Source: Liolophura sinensis (taxonomy: Eukaryota; Mollusca; Polyplacophora; Chitonida; Chitonidae). From it: a stretch of 64,000 bases of DNA. The notes under the pieces are model-generated. The model was not told the DNA's origin and made no database searches. It saw nothing but the letters and a program-made list of their open reading frames with translations. Shown here in pieces: positions 36,151 through 49,638 of the stretch (its first letter is position 1; each line of letters starts with the position of its first letter). The stretch is from contig NC_088299.1 of assembly GCF_032854445.1 (NCBI RefSeq), positions 12,085,608 through 12,149,607 of the forward strand, in the 5' to 3' direction. The position numbers were made by a program, and so were the translations under genes.

Positions 36151-37438
36151 TATTCCTTTAGCGAAAATCAGTTATAAACCGCATGAAGGAGGGTCAACTG
36201 ATGTAACGATGGACGGGCGTACCGTGCAACACTGAGTCACACTGACTAGTGGTATTAAACAATGGGTCCAACGGATCTGTGACTGTCGGCTGCAAAACAT
36301 TAGGTTTTAAAACATGCCATTGTTAGATGTTTAGGGCCTACATTCATGGTGTGAAGATGAATGTGCTGTAAGGTAGTGGGTGAATTGAATTACCAAAAAT
36401 CCGTTAACTAAAAGTATGCAACTTTCCTTTGGGGTCCATCACTCAGTACACGTTACGTTATTTGTAGAAGTTCGCGCCACGTGGCGGAGAAGTATGCCAA
36501 TATCTTGGGTGGAAGATGTGAACCGAATCATGAGAAATCTAATTGTAAACGGCTGCTACAAGAATTGGAAAATCCTCGAAACCGAAACTCCGCATTTAAA
36601 AACTACGATTTCGATAATCATTGTTGGTATGCAGTTGTAAAGCCATCGACTATTTTTATATTTCCAAGAATGTCTTAAACAATAACTATCAAAGACATTG
36701 TTGTCCACATACAAAACTCTCCGTTGTCGAAATGTTTTTTTTTTAACGCAACCGCGTTTGGAACCACCATGCATCAGCCGTTTCTCAAACTTTAGCTGCT
36801 ATATAGAAAGACAAATATATGGCTGCGCAGATACGTCACATAATGTAGTACAGATGGGAGAAAAGTGTGAAGTGCCTTGGAGACAGTTATAGGGAAGTTG
36901 AATACTTCTAGATAATGAACTTCTGATAATACTTAACCTAATTTGGGTTAGTCAGAAGAGTGAAGTGGTTTGTGTTCGGCAATGTTTGTCTTCAGAACAA
37001 AAAAATTCTCACATTTCCTGAAAAAAAAAAAGAGTCGGCCCGAATTTAGGGACTTGGTCACGTTACCCGCAACAAGCATTTTTTAAAATCATGTTCTGGC
37101 CAATTCACTGGAAATGCGACCACTTTGTGTCATGCAGCTAAAGAGTGCCAACAGACAACACTAAAATTTTATCATAAAACCGCATAGTTTAACCAGTATT
37201 TTATAAACTAAGTGCTGTGCTTCACAATAACGATTCTCTAGGCGGCTTTACATACCCAAATAGAAGAAAAGCTTATAGAGATGCTAAAACACACCGCGGC
37301 AGTACACTCTAAAGCTGAAAGTACTTCAATAAATGCGAGACAATTTGCACCACCTCTTGAATGCTCTCATAGGATTCTGTTCCTAAGTGGATTTGTGCAT
37401 GGAGCCAAAGTTAAAAATCAGCATTTTATAACCAGGAA
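36151..37438. other. No gene seen
   Basis: Short open frames only, without splice or codon support. A T-run lies at 36735-36744 and an A-run at 37021-37031. Confidence 0.4.
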
Positions 37439-37697
37439 ATATTTATTTATTTATTTGATTGGTGTTGACGCCGTGCTCAAGAATATTTCACTTATACGAC
37501 AGCGGCCAGCATTATGGTGGGAGGAAACCAGGCAAGGCCCAAGGGAAACCCAAAACCATCCCAGGTTACAGGCAGACCTTCCCACGTACGGCCGGAGATG
37601 AAGTCAGCATGAGCTGGACTCACAGCGATCACAATGGTGAGAGGCTCCTGAGGCATTGCGCCGCTCTGGCGTGCTAACCTGTTCTGCCACTGAGGAC
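37439..37697 (-). mobile_element. SINE (MetaSINE-like), full length
   Basis: Reverse orientation: TTTA tail, 'gattggtgttgacgccgtgc', 'cagcattatggtgggaggaa', 'catgagctggactcacagcg' and 'gctaacctgttctgccactg' (reversed A box). It runs into a C12 tract and CA repeats at its head (37697-37728). Confidence 0.92.
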
Positions 37698-38931
37698 CCC
37701 CCCCCCCCCACACACACACACATACACACCTACAAAATAATCTCCATCCTCGCACCGTCTCAAGATAACTTTGGTGAGGTAGGCATGCTTAAAACCCGGG
37801 GAAAACTGTTCAGTTCCAAAAAAGACAAATATCTGATATATATCTGAATTGTGTATCACAAGCTATAATGTCTGCAGTATGAGACTTTCCAGTTGGTAGT
37901 CTTTTGCTGTCAAAGGTAAAAACAGCCGTACTGTGGCAACCTTTGTTGAAATCGACTTACTGATCACGTGTCTTGCCCTTTTCCAGAGGCACAAATGACA
38001 CCTCTTTCCTTTAAAAACTTCTCAAGGTCACAAACGTTCAGTTTCTCAAGTTTTCTCTTTCATTAGTCCACAAAATTATTTTATGACACTTTTTTCAGAC
38101 GCTCGTGTTATAGTTAAGGTGATCAAAAATAGTTGCCTCACAATTTGACAGGTCACATGATACAGTTAGACTTTATCTACCTTCAACGATAAAAGAGTCC
38201 AAACTCGAAACTCCTCAATTCGGAAGCAAATCGTCGTCCTAACTGCTAGAATTGCGCATGTGTGACCTATACGCCCTTCTATTTATTTTTAGATATCTTA
38301 CAGATCTTGGAGTTTAGAGTTTGGAGACGCCAAGTAGAGTTTTGTCGCCAAAGGTAAAAGAAAAAATCAGGCTGTGTCGTATAACTTGTCAACATAAATT
38401 TACTGACCATTTGTCTACTACGTGTTTACGGGGGTTTAGCCTACAAATGATGTCAGCAACTTCTTAAGTTTACAAACTTCCACCTTCTCCATTTCCCCCC
38501 ATCGTTCGTAGCTTTTAGTGGAACTTTTTTCGGAAGGCCAAAGTAAATTTGATCAAACGTAGTTGCCTCTCACTTTTGACAGGTTCCATTGCACAGAACA
38601 GGTCTTTGTCATTTTACCGATAAAAACGTTCGAACTCGAAACTCTTGGTGTTTGTAGCAACATGGAACATAGCACGTACACCCTCCACTACAGAAGGTCA
38701 TTTTCAGACACCTTTGTCAATAGCAGATTACAAACCCACGAAGATGGCACTCACAAAATTATCATCACGTACACCTCCTACATGTTCGAAGTGCACTGCT
38801 CCTTGTAGACAAAGGCCAATCATCGCCCATCCAACAAGAAACACCAGTTCACAGGCAGTTTACCTGAAAGTAGCTGAGAAGTCCTGATTCTGATGATTGT
38901 GACATTTGGAAAAAGCGATATAATTTGTATT
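37698..38931. other. No gene seen; C-run and CA microsatellite at the start
   Basis: 37698-37730 is poly-C followed by (CA)n-type repeat. The rest shows no supported gene. Around 37890-38200 and 38340-38660 two blocks with 'caaaggtaaaa', 'ttctcaagtt/ttctccattt' and 'cgaactcgaaactc' look like very old duplicates. Confidence 0.45.
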
Positions 38932-39082
38932 TTATTTATTTATTTGGTTGTTGTTTTACGCCGCACTAAGGAATATTTCACTTACACCACGAAGGCCAGC
39001 ATTATGGTATGAGGAAACCGGAAAGAGCCCGAGGGAAACACACGACCATCCGCAGGTTGCTGGTAAACCGTTCCACGTATGG
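38932..39082 (-). mobile_element. SINE (MetaSINE-like), 3' half
   Basis: TTTA tail, 'gttgttttacgccgcactaa', 'cagcattatggtatgaggaa', 'cgaccatccgcaggttgctg' and 'ttccacgtatgg'. The tRNA-like head is missing. Confidence 0.88.
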
Positions 39083-41384
39083 AAATAATTTTGTAAATTT
39101 TTTTAATGTATTCAAGTTTTACAGATTTACCAATTACTCAAATTACTGCCTGACTCCTACACATGCTTTTTGTAGTGCTAAAATGATTTCAAGTTATAAA
39201 TTTTGGAAACTTTGTTACCGATTTTGAACAGTAATACGTGGACAGACGATACTGATATTTAGTGAAAGGTAATTATTTCAGCTATTCTGAAGATAAGAAA
39301 AAACACCCCAGGCAGTTCTTTCGACTCCTGTGTTTTTACCGAGCTGGCGGGAGTATCATATAGCCATACCGGAAATCAGTGGTAAGCCGTACACTGTTTC
39401 ACGATAAGTTCTTTCCAAAACAGGTGTCAACTGAGTCCTCATATACATCATCCAACATGAAATCTACTTTGTAAAAGCACATTGATTGGAAGGAAAACGG
39501 AGTCCCAGGCGTAAACCACCGACTTTTGGAAAGTTAGTGACGAACATTACATACATACATGCATATGATAATAGTTTTAAATTATTTAAGCGATCTTCAA
39601 CGAACGTTATTCGCCGACTGCTTATTGTCAGAAAGGCCCCAAAAATTAGTGAGCGGGGGTACGAACCGGTATTGAAACCCGACCCAAAAGGCCATGGATT
39701 TGATGGAGTCATAAAATGTCCTGTATATTCCGTGGTGTAGCCTATAGTGCCACACGGTTCAACAACCCAGACAGAACCAAAGAAGTGAGAAAATCAAACA
39801 GCTCTAGTCCAGGGCAAATTCCTGGTTGTTGTTGATGGTGGAGTGAGATGTGGGAGTTTTTACTGGCAAAAACTTGAAATTGAATACATTGACAGTGAGA
39901 ACGTGATTTTTAATTAAAAAACGTGAGACGTCAAAAACGTGAGATGTTGACTGGTACGGAAACGCCATTAGTCGATATGCTATACTTTACGACTGGAGAG
40001 AGCTCAAGAATTGTGTATAGCGCCAACTTATTTTTTGTTCGATACTGATGGAAATAATTGAATCCGTTTTTTGTGTACGCCATTAACCTTCAAATCGTTG
40101 TATTGCATCAATGGAAATATCTTATCTTTCGTACATAAACAGGGCTAACCACTTCATCTTCTTACAAAATCTTGCAAGAAAACACCTTGGAAATCCCTCT
40201 TAGCAAGTCACGTTGCGAAGCGCCTGTTTCGTCTGGCCTCTGTTATAAAACAGGTTTCATTGTCATCAGATCTTGTCTATATAATGTCTCTTTGCACCAC
40301 CTGACCGTCTAGACACCCCGGACACCAGGGAATTCGGGCATCCAGGTCACGAGTGAGCAAAAGCCTTGCCTTATTGGCGTTGGCAGAAAGCTATACGAGG
40401 TGATCAGGATTCGACGCCATCTTGTTAGTCGTGAACGTGTTCCTCCGGCTAAGCCAATTTGTAGGCCGATCAAACACAAGACCGAAAACCTCAGTCCTAA
40501 ACTCGATCTGCGTGTAACAGTTCTCTGTCGAGGGGCTGGGTGGTAATGCCGCTGTAATAAATGTTAATGATGACGTGTGCGTTATGTTCTCTGGCCTAGA
40601 GTCTAATGCGGCATGGCTGTCTCAAGGCAGTCTGGCCTTACGTCCTGTAGACAAACGACCGCAATCTATATCGATTAGGTGCTTTTCTGGGTAGACAGTC
40701 TGAAGACGGACTAGCCTCAGGGGGAGTGGTGGGGATGGAGCGGAGATGGGGGGAGGAGTCGTGTATACAGATATTCACCATCGCTCACTCACAACTTCTC
40801 ATCAGCGCCCGTGCCATCAACAGATTACCACCCATCCACCCCCATCCCCCATCCCCGCCCCATACCCCTTCAGTGAACTTCAACATCACACTACCTAAAT
40901 CATTTTGTGAGCGTAACACAAGGGAGCAAAGTGTCTCAGGGCATGGAATCGAGTAGCTGGTACAAACCCGACTAAACTCAACCATGTGCAATATCACACA
41001 CGCACAAGATGTCCTACTACGAAATCATAATCAAATCAGTACACCCTATAGAGAGGCGGCTGATCCAAGAAAGAAAAAAAAACTTGTCTGATTTTTTGGG
41101 CGACCACTGGAAGATTGGTAGTCGCCATAAAGGCACGTTTTCACGTCTCGTCCAGGAAGGGCCTCCCTTTAGATCATGAACCATGCGAGTTGCTGGGGTG
41201 GCCATCAACACAGTTCCCACATGATGATGACGCTGTTGGAACAAACTGATGGATGATTTTTTCTTCGATAACCGGCTCTAGTCTAGGTTCCAATTTCCGA
41301 CGTGTGATTTTCAAAGACGTCCAAATAGCGGCTATAAAATAAAGCTGTGTACCTTTGAGAGAAGACGAATAAGATTCCCAAAAA
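39083..41384. other. No gene seen; faint SINE traces
   Basis: 'aggcgtaaaccaccgacttt' near 39509 resembles the third SINE family's body, reversed, and 'ggtacgaaccggtattgaaa' near 39659 resembles a worn reversed B box. Around 40720-40870 the composition is G-rich then C-rich ('cccccatcccccatccccgc' type). No gene is supported. Confidence 0.45.
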
Positions 41385-41692
41385 TTGATGCGTTAAATTG
41401 AACAGAAAGCCTGTTGCCCGAATGATGCTAGAAGGTATTTTGTTATTGCAGTAGATTATTCTGTTAAATAAACCAGTCATATCGTATTCATTCAACATAA
41501 ACATTGTATTAGACCAACGGGATATTATGCTGAATGTGACACAGTATTATGTTATAAAAACAGAATATATTCAAGCATCATTCAGGCAACAGACCTTCTG
41601 TTAAAATTAACAGATCAATTTTTTGAGTTTAATGACGAAAGTTATGATGATAATTACGTTATAAACTTTATTTACACATTTTCTGTTTTCTG
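41385..41692. mobile_element. Foldback element, copy 3, with outer tail
   Basis: The left arm ('aaaaattgatgcgttaaatt', 'agcctgttgcccgaatgatg') pairs with the right arm ('caagcatcattcaggcaaca', 'ttaaaattaacagatcaatt'). The tail 'gacgaaagttatgatgataa' with 'ttacgttataaac' follows on the right. It is the same element as at 7886-8172 in opposite orientation, about 33 kb away. Confidence 0.82.
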
Positions 41693-41769
41693 ACTTTCTG
41701 TTAAAATTAGCAGGTTATCGTTGGCGCTTAATAGAACACCTCAGTGATAAACCCAGAGTACCAAATACT

Positions 41770-41962
41770 TGAAATTCAGCCTATGCTGGCTTCCTCTCCA
41801 GTCCTACGTGGAAAGGTCTGTCGGCAGCCTGCGCATGCTGATAGTTTTGGTTTTCCCCCGTGCTCTGCTCGGTTTCCACCTACTTCTGTGCTGGGCGCCG
41901 TCGTATAAGTGAAATATTCTTCAGTACAACATAAAACACCAATCAGATAAATAAATAAATGG
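41770..41962 (+). mobile_element. SINE (MetaSINE-like), diverged, 5' truncated
   Basis: Contains 'ctatgctggcttcctctcca', 'cctgcgcatgctgatagttt', 'cgccgtcgtataagtgaaat' and 'cataaaacaccaatcagata' plus an AAAT tail. Its head is lost and it has several substitutions. Confidence 0.85.
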
Positions 41963-42149
41963 TTCATAATGTTTGTGATGAACGCCTTGCTTGGTGTGAA
42001 GGTATAGATTCGAACTGTTGGCGCCTATAACCTACGAGTCCAAATTGATAGTGCTAAAAAAATTACCTGGATACCTATACATTAGAATCGGTAATGCTTG
42101 TGATCTGTATGCTTCATTATAACTGATTGTGCCTGGTATACATGAAAAT

Positions 42150-42292
42150 TTATTTCATTGATGTTTTCAGAATATTTCACACATGTGACGGCGGCTTGGC
42201 TGGTGGGAGAAAAGAGGACAGAGCCTGGGGGAAATGCACCCACAAGTTGCTGCAAGACCTTCTCACGAGCATGAGCTGGAAGTCTGACACAA
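42150..42292 (-). mobile_element. SINE (MetaSINE-like), strongly decayed
   Basis: 'cagaatatttcacacatgtg', 'gacggcggcttggctggtgg', 'gacagagcctgggggaaatg' and 'cacgagcatgagctgg' keep the reversed order of the family with internal deletions. It lies just before the large tandem array. Confidence 0.75.
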
Positions 42293-43810
42293 AACATTCG
42301 ACATATTGTTTGGCTCGGCAGTGTGATTTCATCAAATGTGTGAATTTAAGCAGTAGTTAAGGCGCTCTTTTATGGTTATTGCCATCGTCACATGAAAACG
42401 TCCCGAGATACATACGCTTTTGCACACTCCACTCTACTGCGGCATATCATCTTCATTTGACACATGTTTTGATTATCAACAACTTATAAACTAGCTTGCG
42501 CTGTACACGATTTTAAGATTGATTTCTTTCATTTGACTAGAACATTCCTGACGTACATTCTTAATTTCGCACATTACACACTGTCTTAGTTATTGGTGCT
42601 TTCTGTTAAACGTCGTTTTGGGGATCGGCCTTGCGATTAGTGATCTGGAACGTCCATTTTGCATGGTTGACCGCTAATACACGAATGATTTTGAATTGTT
42701 TTTTAACGAACTTCCATTTGCGAATATTATATAACTGCTGGAGAATCATGCCTTAACCGTGTGCAAAATCCGTCTCAGATTTGTTAAGTGTACTTTACAA
42801 CATAATGGCCTATACTAATGTGATACAAAGCTACAATACTTGGATTATGAGTAAAAAATACATAAGCTTTCTTACAGATCATGTTGTCAGAACTTTGAAC
42901 ATGATTGAAGTTCTCCATATATTGTTGAAAATAAACATATGACATGTTGCTTGGGTCGGCAGTGAAATATATATTATTTTATCAAATGTATGAATTCCAG
43001 CAGGAAGTTAAAATGATCTTTTGTGGTTATTGCCGTCGTCACAAACACGTTCCTAGATCCATTACTGCGGATGATGGCATGCTAAGTGCTTGATAACTAA
43101 TATATCATCCATTTATTGCTAGAATAACGAAGACAGGGAGATGGCGGACACCTTTGCACACGGCACTCTACTGCGGCATATCATCGATTATTCCACACAA
43201 AACGCCGACTGAATGAAAAATTGAACACTATGGTTAATAGTTCCATCCATCTTAATTACAGCCAGAGTGGTCGGGTCTGCATGACTAGCTCGGCCTTCCC
43301 GAACCCCAGATACACTGACGCTGTTTTTATTCTCCAGGCGAAATTGTAGCATAACTCAAGCATTTTTTTTCTTCTTTCAGTGTTCCAGACTTTCTTGAGC
43401 GGAAGGGCCGTTAAGGATACCTCCAGTCCACATGGAGAGAGAACGGCTTATTTGATCATAGCCTAGAGCCAGAATCTCATTAACATTGGTGGATCTGAGC
43501 AAAAAGGGAAGCTCGCTGGGTTTTACCAATGCATCATTCTAACAGGTCTTTAGCAGTCAATTACACTTGGTTACCAAAATATCATTTAAATGCCAGATCG
43601 CTGGGCCGTTGACTTTGAGAGGGGTTTTGTCTTGCCGGCACAAAGATCGGTGTCGTATGGTTTTATTTGTGAAGGCCCAATCGGTTAATTGCTGTAAAAG
43701 ATCACTTACACTTTATTCCCCAATTGTTCGAAGGAAATGACGTTACGAGGAATTGAAGGCCTGATCCCTAATACAGACCGACGCGCTAAGTGGAAAGGTT
43801 TAAGACTGGA

Positions 43811-43841
43811 GTGTGTGTGTGTGTGGGAGGGGGGGGGGGGG
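43811..43841 (+). repeat. (GT)7 plus poly-G tract, unit 1
   Basis: Seven GT steps run into an almost pure G run (one A). The equivalent tracts in units 2 and 4 are at 50335-50372 and 60201-60230. In unit 3 the equivalent stretch is deleted (around 55220). Expected to be unstable and able to form G-quadruplex. Confidence 0.95.
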
Positions 43842-45434
43842 TTGTAAAGAGAAGACTGGAGGAGCGGTAACAGGAGACCGACTCGTAATTCACTTTAATG
43901 GCCACAAAGGCAATCATCAGGCGTTAGACATCCACTGTTGCTCATTGGCTCACAAACGTCGCTTCCTCGCCAGATTCCAAGCAGCCATCGTAAGCTACCC
44001 GAGTAATCATCAGCGTACGATTTTGTTTTTGTCTTTTTTTTGTCTTCACGCACTCTCATTCTGCACTAAATCATCCATGCATCAGATGCTTTCCTAAGGC
44101 ACTGGCAGAACTTCAGCGACTGAGCTAAATGAGAACTGTCGTCTTGGTAATGCCGCCATTTTGTTCTGTCTCGGCAATTCACTGTCAAGCATATTCTGTT
44201 CTGCCGTTTTAAGGTAGAAAATGATAAATATGAGTGTATTGTGTATAACAATATCCCGATTTTAACGGATATCATCATAAAAGTGTGAAACGATTTCTGC
44301 TTTATGATTTTGCAGTACAAATCTGGTACATGAGTGGTAGATGCCACCACCCTACGATAGCTACAAAACATACTTACTTACTAATAAACCTCTGTCTAAT
44401 CAGCGAGATACATGCATAGACGGAATGATTTTGAAAACACTTTTTATATACAGACTATTCCATAGAGTTTTAGTTTCTGCGTCATATGTATATAACATTG
44501 TTTTGACATCTACATATATAACTGTATGTGTTTCCAAGATTCCCTTTAATGTTGGTTTTTCAAAACTTGTAAAGCACACAAAAAGGCTATAAGATACTTG
44601 TACAACCTGGTATATGAAGCTAGAGCCATTTGTACGAAAATAGAGTAACTTCCTTATGGCACTAGATTTTATTTACACTTTTTTTTAAAAGCTTCCTTGA
44701 TAGTTTGATTTTATTACTAGGCATGAGTTTATAATAGTTTATCTGAAGAAATAAAAGCAGTTCTATAATGTTTCATATAACACGGTATTACATAGCTGTC
44801 TACTTTTCACTATCAATAATCAGTAACACGGCGGAAACTGAGAACTGTTTATAACATGGCAGTAATTTTGATGATTCATTTTTATGACTCTATGCTGTTT
44901 TATACCACGACAATGACCCTTAATTGTTTCTAAGCTAAATCTTATGAGAGTATATATGGAACCTCTGTCATCTCATTTTCGACTCAATATTTGGGGTTAT
45001 CGTGGGACTGTGGTGAGAATAAAAGGTCGGTGGAATTCGTGAAGGATTGTACGTTCGTTGAAGACCACTTGTCTTCTAGCAGAAACATCACGCGCACCTC
45101 TGTGCAGCACACGTGAAAAAGTGGGCAATAACTTCCCAATGGTCGATTTAATTCCTCAACTAGTAAAACCGAGCCACATCACTACGACGTTTCGTGGACT
45201 GTTTTACCACATGAATTACCAAGCTCTCTAGCTTCGGAAAGGTACAGGGAGAAACGTTGATATAAATTAAACGTTTATATGGCTCAACAATTCAGGATGA
45301 CGGTTGCCTATCTGGCAATGACGGCTTAATTGACAACACAGCCAGTTCCGTGGTCAGTGCATGCGATCTATACCACAATCCACTGGGATTGTACATTCAT
45401 CTCGCTAAACTCAGTCGCTATTTATCGCATTTCA

Positions 45435-45634
45435 NNNNNNNNNNNNNNNNNNNNNNNNNNNNNNNNNNNNNNNNNNNNNNNNNNNNNNNNNNNNNNNNNN
45501 NNNNNNNNNNNNNNNNNNNNNNNNNNNNNNNNNNNNNNNNNNNNNNNNNNNNNNNNNNNNNNNNNNNNNNNNNNNNNNNNNNNNNNNNNNNNNNNNNNNN
45601 NNNNNNNNNNNNNNNNNNNNNNNNNNNNNNNNNN
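45435..45634. other. Assembly gap, exactly 200 N
   Basis: The gap is 200 N, which looks like a default length. The left flank ends 'tttatcgcatttca' and the right flank begins 'catttcattaaatcagtccg'. In unit 4 (63561-63595) the same text is continuous with 'catttca' present once. The two flanks therefore overlap by 7 bp at the expected join. Confidence 0.97.
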
Positions 45635-45977
45635 CATTTCATTAAATCAGTCCGTAACTGATCAATGATAAATAAGCTATGACTTGGTGTTTGACGTGTA
45701 CAGAATTATCATATCCCCAGATTAATGGTGAAATATATTTGCGGCCGATCAGCTGGTCGAATATAAGGACTTACCCAGTCCAATTAATAAAGTGTGCACA
45801 GGCGGATTGTGGAAACAACACACACTAGATCTAACGGATAGATTTAGAAATGGAAAAAATGGAAAAGAATTTGTGTGTGTAAAAATCCTGATTTAGGCTT
45901 CCACTTTTCCTCAATCTATAATTATCCGTGTCATGTCAGCACCGTTGCCATTAGGATCTGGTGAATATACAATATAA

Positions 45978-46165
45978 TGAACGTAAACAAATTAATCAGC
46001 GAAAACAACATAATCAACGTAAACAACACAGTCAACATGCACAATTTAATCGCCGTACGCAACGCAGTCAGCTTAAACAACGCAATCAATGTAGCCAGCA
46101 TATAATCAACACAAATAACTAAAGCATCCTACACAACACAATCAACAAACATAGTCAACATGCAC
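45978..46165. repeat. 18-bp minisatellite, unit 1
   Basis: Starts of '(a/a/g)atca(a/g)c' steps at 45994, 46012, 46030 and 46048 are exactly 18 bp apart. The unit is of the type 'aatcaacgtaaacaacat'. Individual repeats differ at several positions, but the same series of variants recurs in unit 2, so the minisatellite was amplified together with its host unit. Confidence 0.9.
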
Positions 46166-48282
46166 GTGTTTCACGATTTGGAGGATAATAAAAGATCCTT
46201 TATACTGTAGGTTTTTGGGGAAAATATCGATCCATGCAAATCTATTTGGCTTTCAAATATTACCACCCTCAGCTAGGTTACGTGTCAAAATTGTTACCAA
46301 AAGGTATAAAGTGGGTCACACTTTTCCAAAAATAGAGCAATTATGCATACAATATTTACGAAAAACAATAATCTCAGCTATTTTTTTATTTATTGATTAT
46401 TTTTTGCGGGGGGGGGGGGGGAGTAAATACGAAAGTTTGGATTTGTTTCGCGAATACGGATTTCTTGCCAGAATCTTCGGTATAGCTTTTAAGTTGAAGA
46501 CACAATGAAATTGACACGATTCACAGCTGCCCACGAGCTTCCGGTTCAAAGTCAGCTACACTCTTCAGACATTGTGATCCGCCAGAACTATTCTTTCATG
46601 AGTATTTTTATGAGATGGGGACCGTGCGGGTTACCACATGTACTTCTTAAGCATCTATACATGAATAGTTAGAATAATAGCAGCAATTAAGTGCAATCAT
46701 CAGGCGTTAAACATCCACTGTTATTTATTGGCTCACAAACGCCGCTTCCTCGCCAGATTCCAAGCCGCCATCGTAAGCTACCCAAGTAATCATCAGTCAA
46801 GGGTGTTGTTTTTATCCTAAACTGTGCCTATCCCTATCACGCAATGCCATTCTGCACAAAATCATCCATGCATCAAATGCTTTCTTAACTGTCTGGAAGA
46901 CGTTCAGCGACGGAGTCTAATTCAAACTGTTGTCATGATAACCCCAATGACTTGTTCTGTCTTGTCAGTTCACTGTCAAACATAATCTGTTCTCCCACGT
47001 TGCGGCAGGAGAACATGGCGGTAAAATATGAGTGGTTGTTGTGAAATAACATTCAGATTTCAACGGTTATAAATCATAAAAGTTTGAAATTATTTGTTTA
47101 TTGAATTCACTATGTGACGCTGTTTAGTTTATGATCACCGCCAATTGACAGGTACTGGACATACTTGCTTAATTAATCCATTTCATTCACTTCTCTAGAT
47201 CATTCCTAACGCACAATATTAATAACATACTTTATACACTTTCTTAGTTACTTGGTGGTTTGTGTCAAACGTCGTTTTGGGAATGGACCTTGCTGTTATT
47301 GATCTTGAATTTTCATTTTGCATGACTGACTACTGAAATACGAATGGTTTTTAATCTTTTAACAAGCCTGCATTCGCGCACATCATATAACTGCTGAAGT
47401 AAAATGAATCAACCGTGTGCAAAATCCGTCTCAGATTTGGCTCATGTAGTTTACAACACAATGGCCCATCCTAATGTTATACAAAGCTGGAATGCTCCGA
47501 TTATGAGTTGCTTGGGTCGGCAGTGAAATATATATTATTTTATCAAATGTATAAATTCAAGTAATAAATTTAAGACGGTCTTTTGTGGTTATTGCCATCG
47601 TTACAAACCCGTTCCTAGATCCATTACTGCGGATGATGGCATGCTAAATTTCTGATAAATAATATATCATCAATTTACTGCTAGAATGACAAAGCCAGAA
47701 GATGGTACACACATTTGCACATGGCACTCTACTGCGGCATATCATCGATTACTGCACACAAAACGCCGACTGAATGAAAAACTGAACACTATGGTTAATA
47801 GTTCTATCCATCTTAATTACAGCCAGAGTGGTCGGGTCTGCATAACTAGCTCGGCCTTACCGAACTTTAGATACACTAACGCTGCTTTTATTCTCAAGGC
47901 GAAATTGTAGCATACATAGTAGGCGATTTGGATGTTGATTTCATTCATTTGCCTAGAACATTCCCAGCGTCTTTCCAACATCACTGAAAACCTCTGGCTG
48001 CTTTTCTTTAAATGCAACCGTCTTAATTTCGTACTTTATATATTTTTTTTAGTTCGTTGGTGGTTTATGCTGAACGTTTTTTTAATGAAACGGCCATGGT
48101 ATTATTGATCTGGAACGTCCGGTTTGCTTGGTTGATGGCTGGTACACGAATGTCTGTTGTGACGCATAGATTTTAAATCTTGTAAAGCACGGATTGAAAG
48201 CTGAAAGATACTGGGCTCTGTTTCATAGCTGATGTGATCAACTAAGTACTAGACAGTTGGTGTTTCACTGCATTCATAAATC

Positions 48283-48343
48283 TTGTGGCAAACCCGTGAC
48301 AATCCTCAGGTTGCTGCAAAACCTTTCCCGTACATAGAGGACA
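48283..48343 (-). mobile_element. SINE fragment in array unit 2
   Basis: 'aaacccgtgacaatcctcag' and 'gttgctgcaaaacctttccc' followed by 'gtacatag' match the reversed middle of the MetaSINE-like family. It is a short remnant. Confidence 0.65.
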
Positions 48344-48698
48344 CAAACGCATTCGTTACGCCTTTATTTGTATTATTTCTTATTTGTATAATTTCTTATT
48401 TGTATAATTTCTTACATACCTTTGTCTTCGGGAGTTAGTGTTAAACGTTGTTGTGGAAATGGATCTTGCGATTATCGACGTGGAACGCCCTTTACGGACT
48501 ACGAATGGTATGGGAATGTCGGACTTGACGCTTATATTCATAACCAGCATGCATTAAGTGTATATTATAGCTGATAGTGGCTGGTTTCCATGAACAACAT
48601 GCATCGTATGCACTTTTATCTATATACATAAGCATACACACTTGAATCGATACAGTGCCGAAGGACACCCATGTAAAACCGACGACCTGCATCTTGAT

Positions 48699-48795
48699 GG
48701 TCGATGGTTTCACCCGGCCTCCGCTCAGTTCCTTGCTGGACGCCGTCGTATAAGAGTAATTTTACGAGTTCAAATGACCAAGCAAATCAAAAAAA
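48699..48795 (+). mobile_element. SINE 3' fragment in array unit 2
   Basis: 'ggtttcacccggcctccgct', 'cagttccttgctggacgccg' and 'tcgtataagagtaattttac' match the MetaSINE-like 3' end in worn form. A matching fragment lies in unit 3 at 54478-54585, so it was probably present before these units duplicated. Confidence 0.7.
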
Positions 48796-49638
48796 AATCA
48801 ATGAATAAACATAAAACCCACTGCCATCGTCTTCGTGTGAAAAATTCAACAATCTATCTTAATGGGCCTACATTCGCTCACATTAAACAACTAACAGTAC
48901 TACCTCAGTTACGTGCAAAATTCAGATCATATTTGTTAAATAAATTTAAGACAATGGCCCATCTTCATATGATACAAAACTGCAATACTCGGATTATAGA
49001 TAACATATATATAACCTGTCTTACAGAACACGTTGTCAGAGTTTGAATATAGCTGAAGTTCTCCAGATATTGTCAGAAATAAACACACAACATGTTGCTT
49101 GATTCTGCAGTGAAACGTGTGTTAATTCATCAAATGTATGAATTCAAGCAATAAAGTTAAGACGGTCTTTCGTGGTTATGGCCATCGTCACATAAATAGG
49201 TTCCTAGATCCATTACTGCGGATGATGGCATGCTGGTAACGAATATACCATTTAAACATTTACTGCTAGAATGATAGAAGATGGCGGACACCTTTGCACA
49301 CGGCACTCTACTGCGGCATATCATCGATTATTCCACACAAAACGCCGACTGAATGAAAAACTGAACACTGTGGTTAAAAGTTCCATCCATCTTAATTACA
49401 GCCAGAGTGGTCGGGTCTGCATGACTAACTCGGTCTTTCCGAACCCCTGATACACTGACGCTGTTTTTATTATCCAGGAGAAATTGTAGTATAACTCAAG
49501 CATTTTTTGTTTTCTTTTTTGTCTTTTGGGCTTCCAGACTTTCTTGAGCGGAAGGGCCGTCAAGGATACCTCCAGTCCACATGGAGAGAGAACGGCTTAT
49601 TTGATCATAGCCTAGAGCCAGAATCTCATTAACATTGG

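Noticed and set aside
40726-40956. Plus-strand frame rich in His and Pro
   Set aside because: It lies in a C-rich low-complexity stretch without splice or start context.
45418-45668. Open frames spanning the N stretch
   Set aside because: They consist almost entirely of unknown bases.
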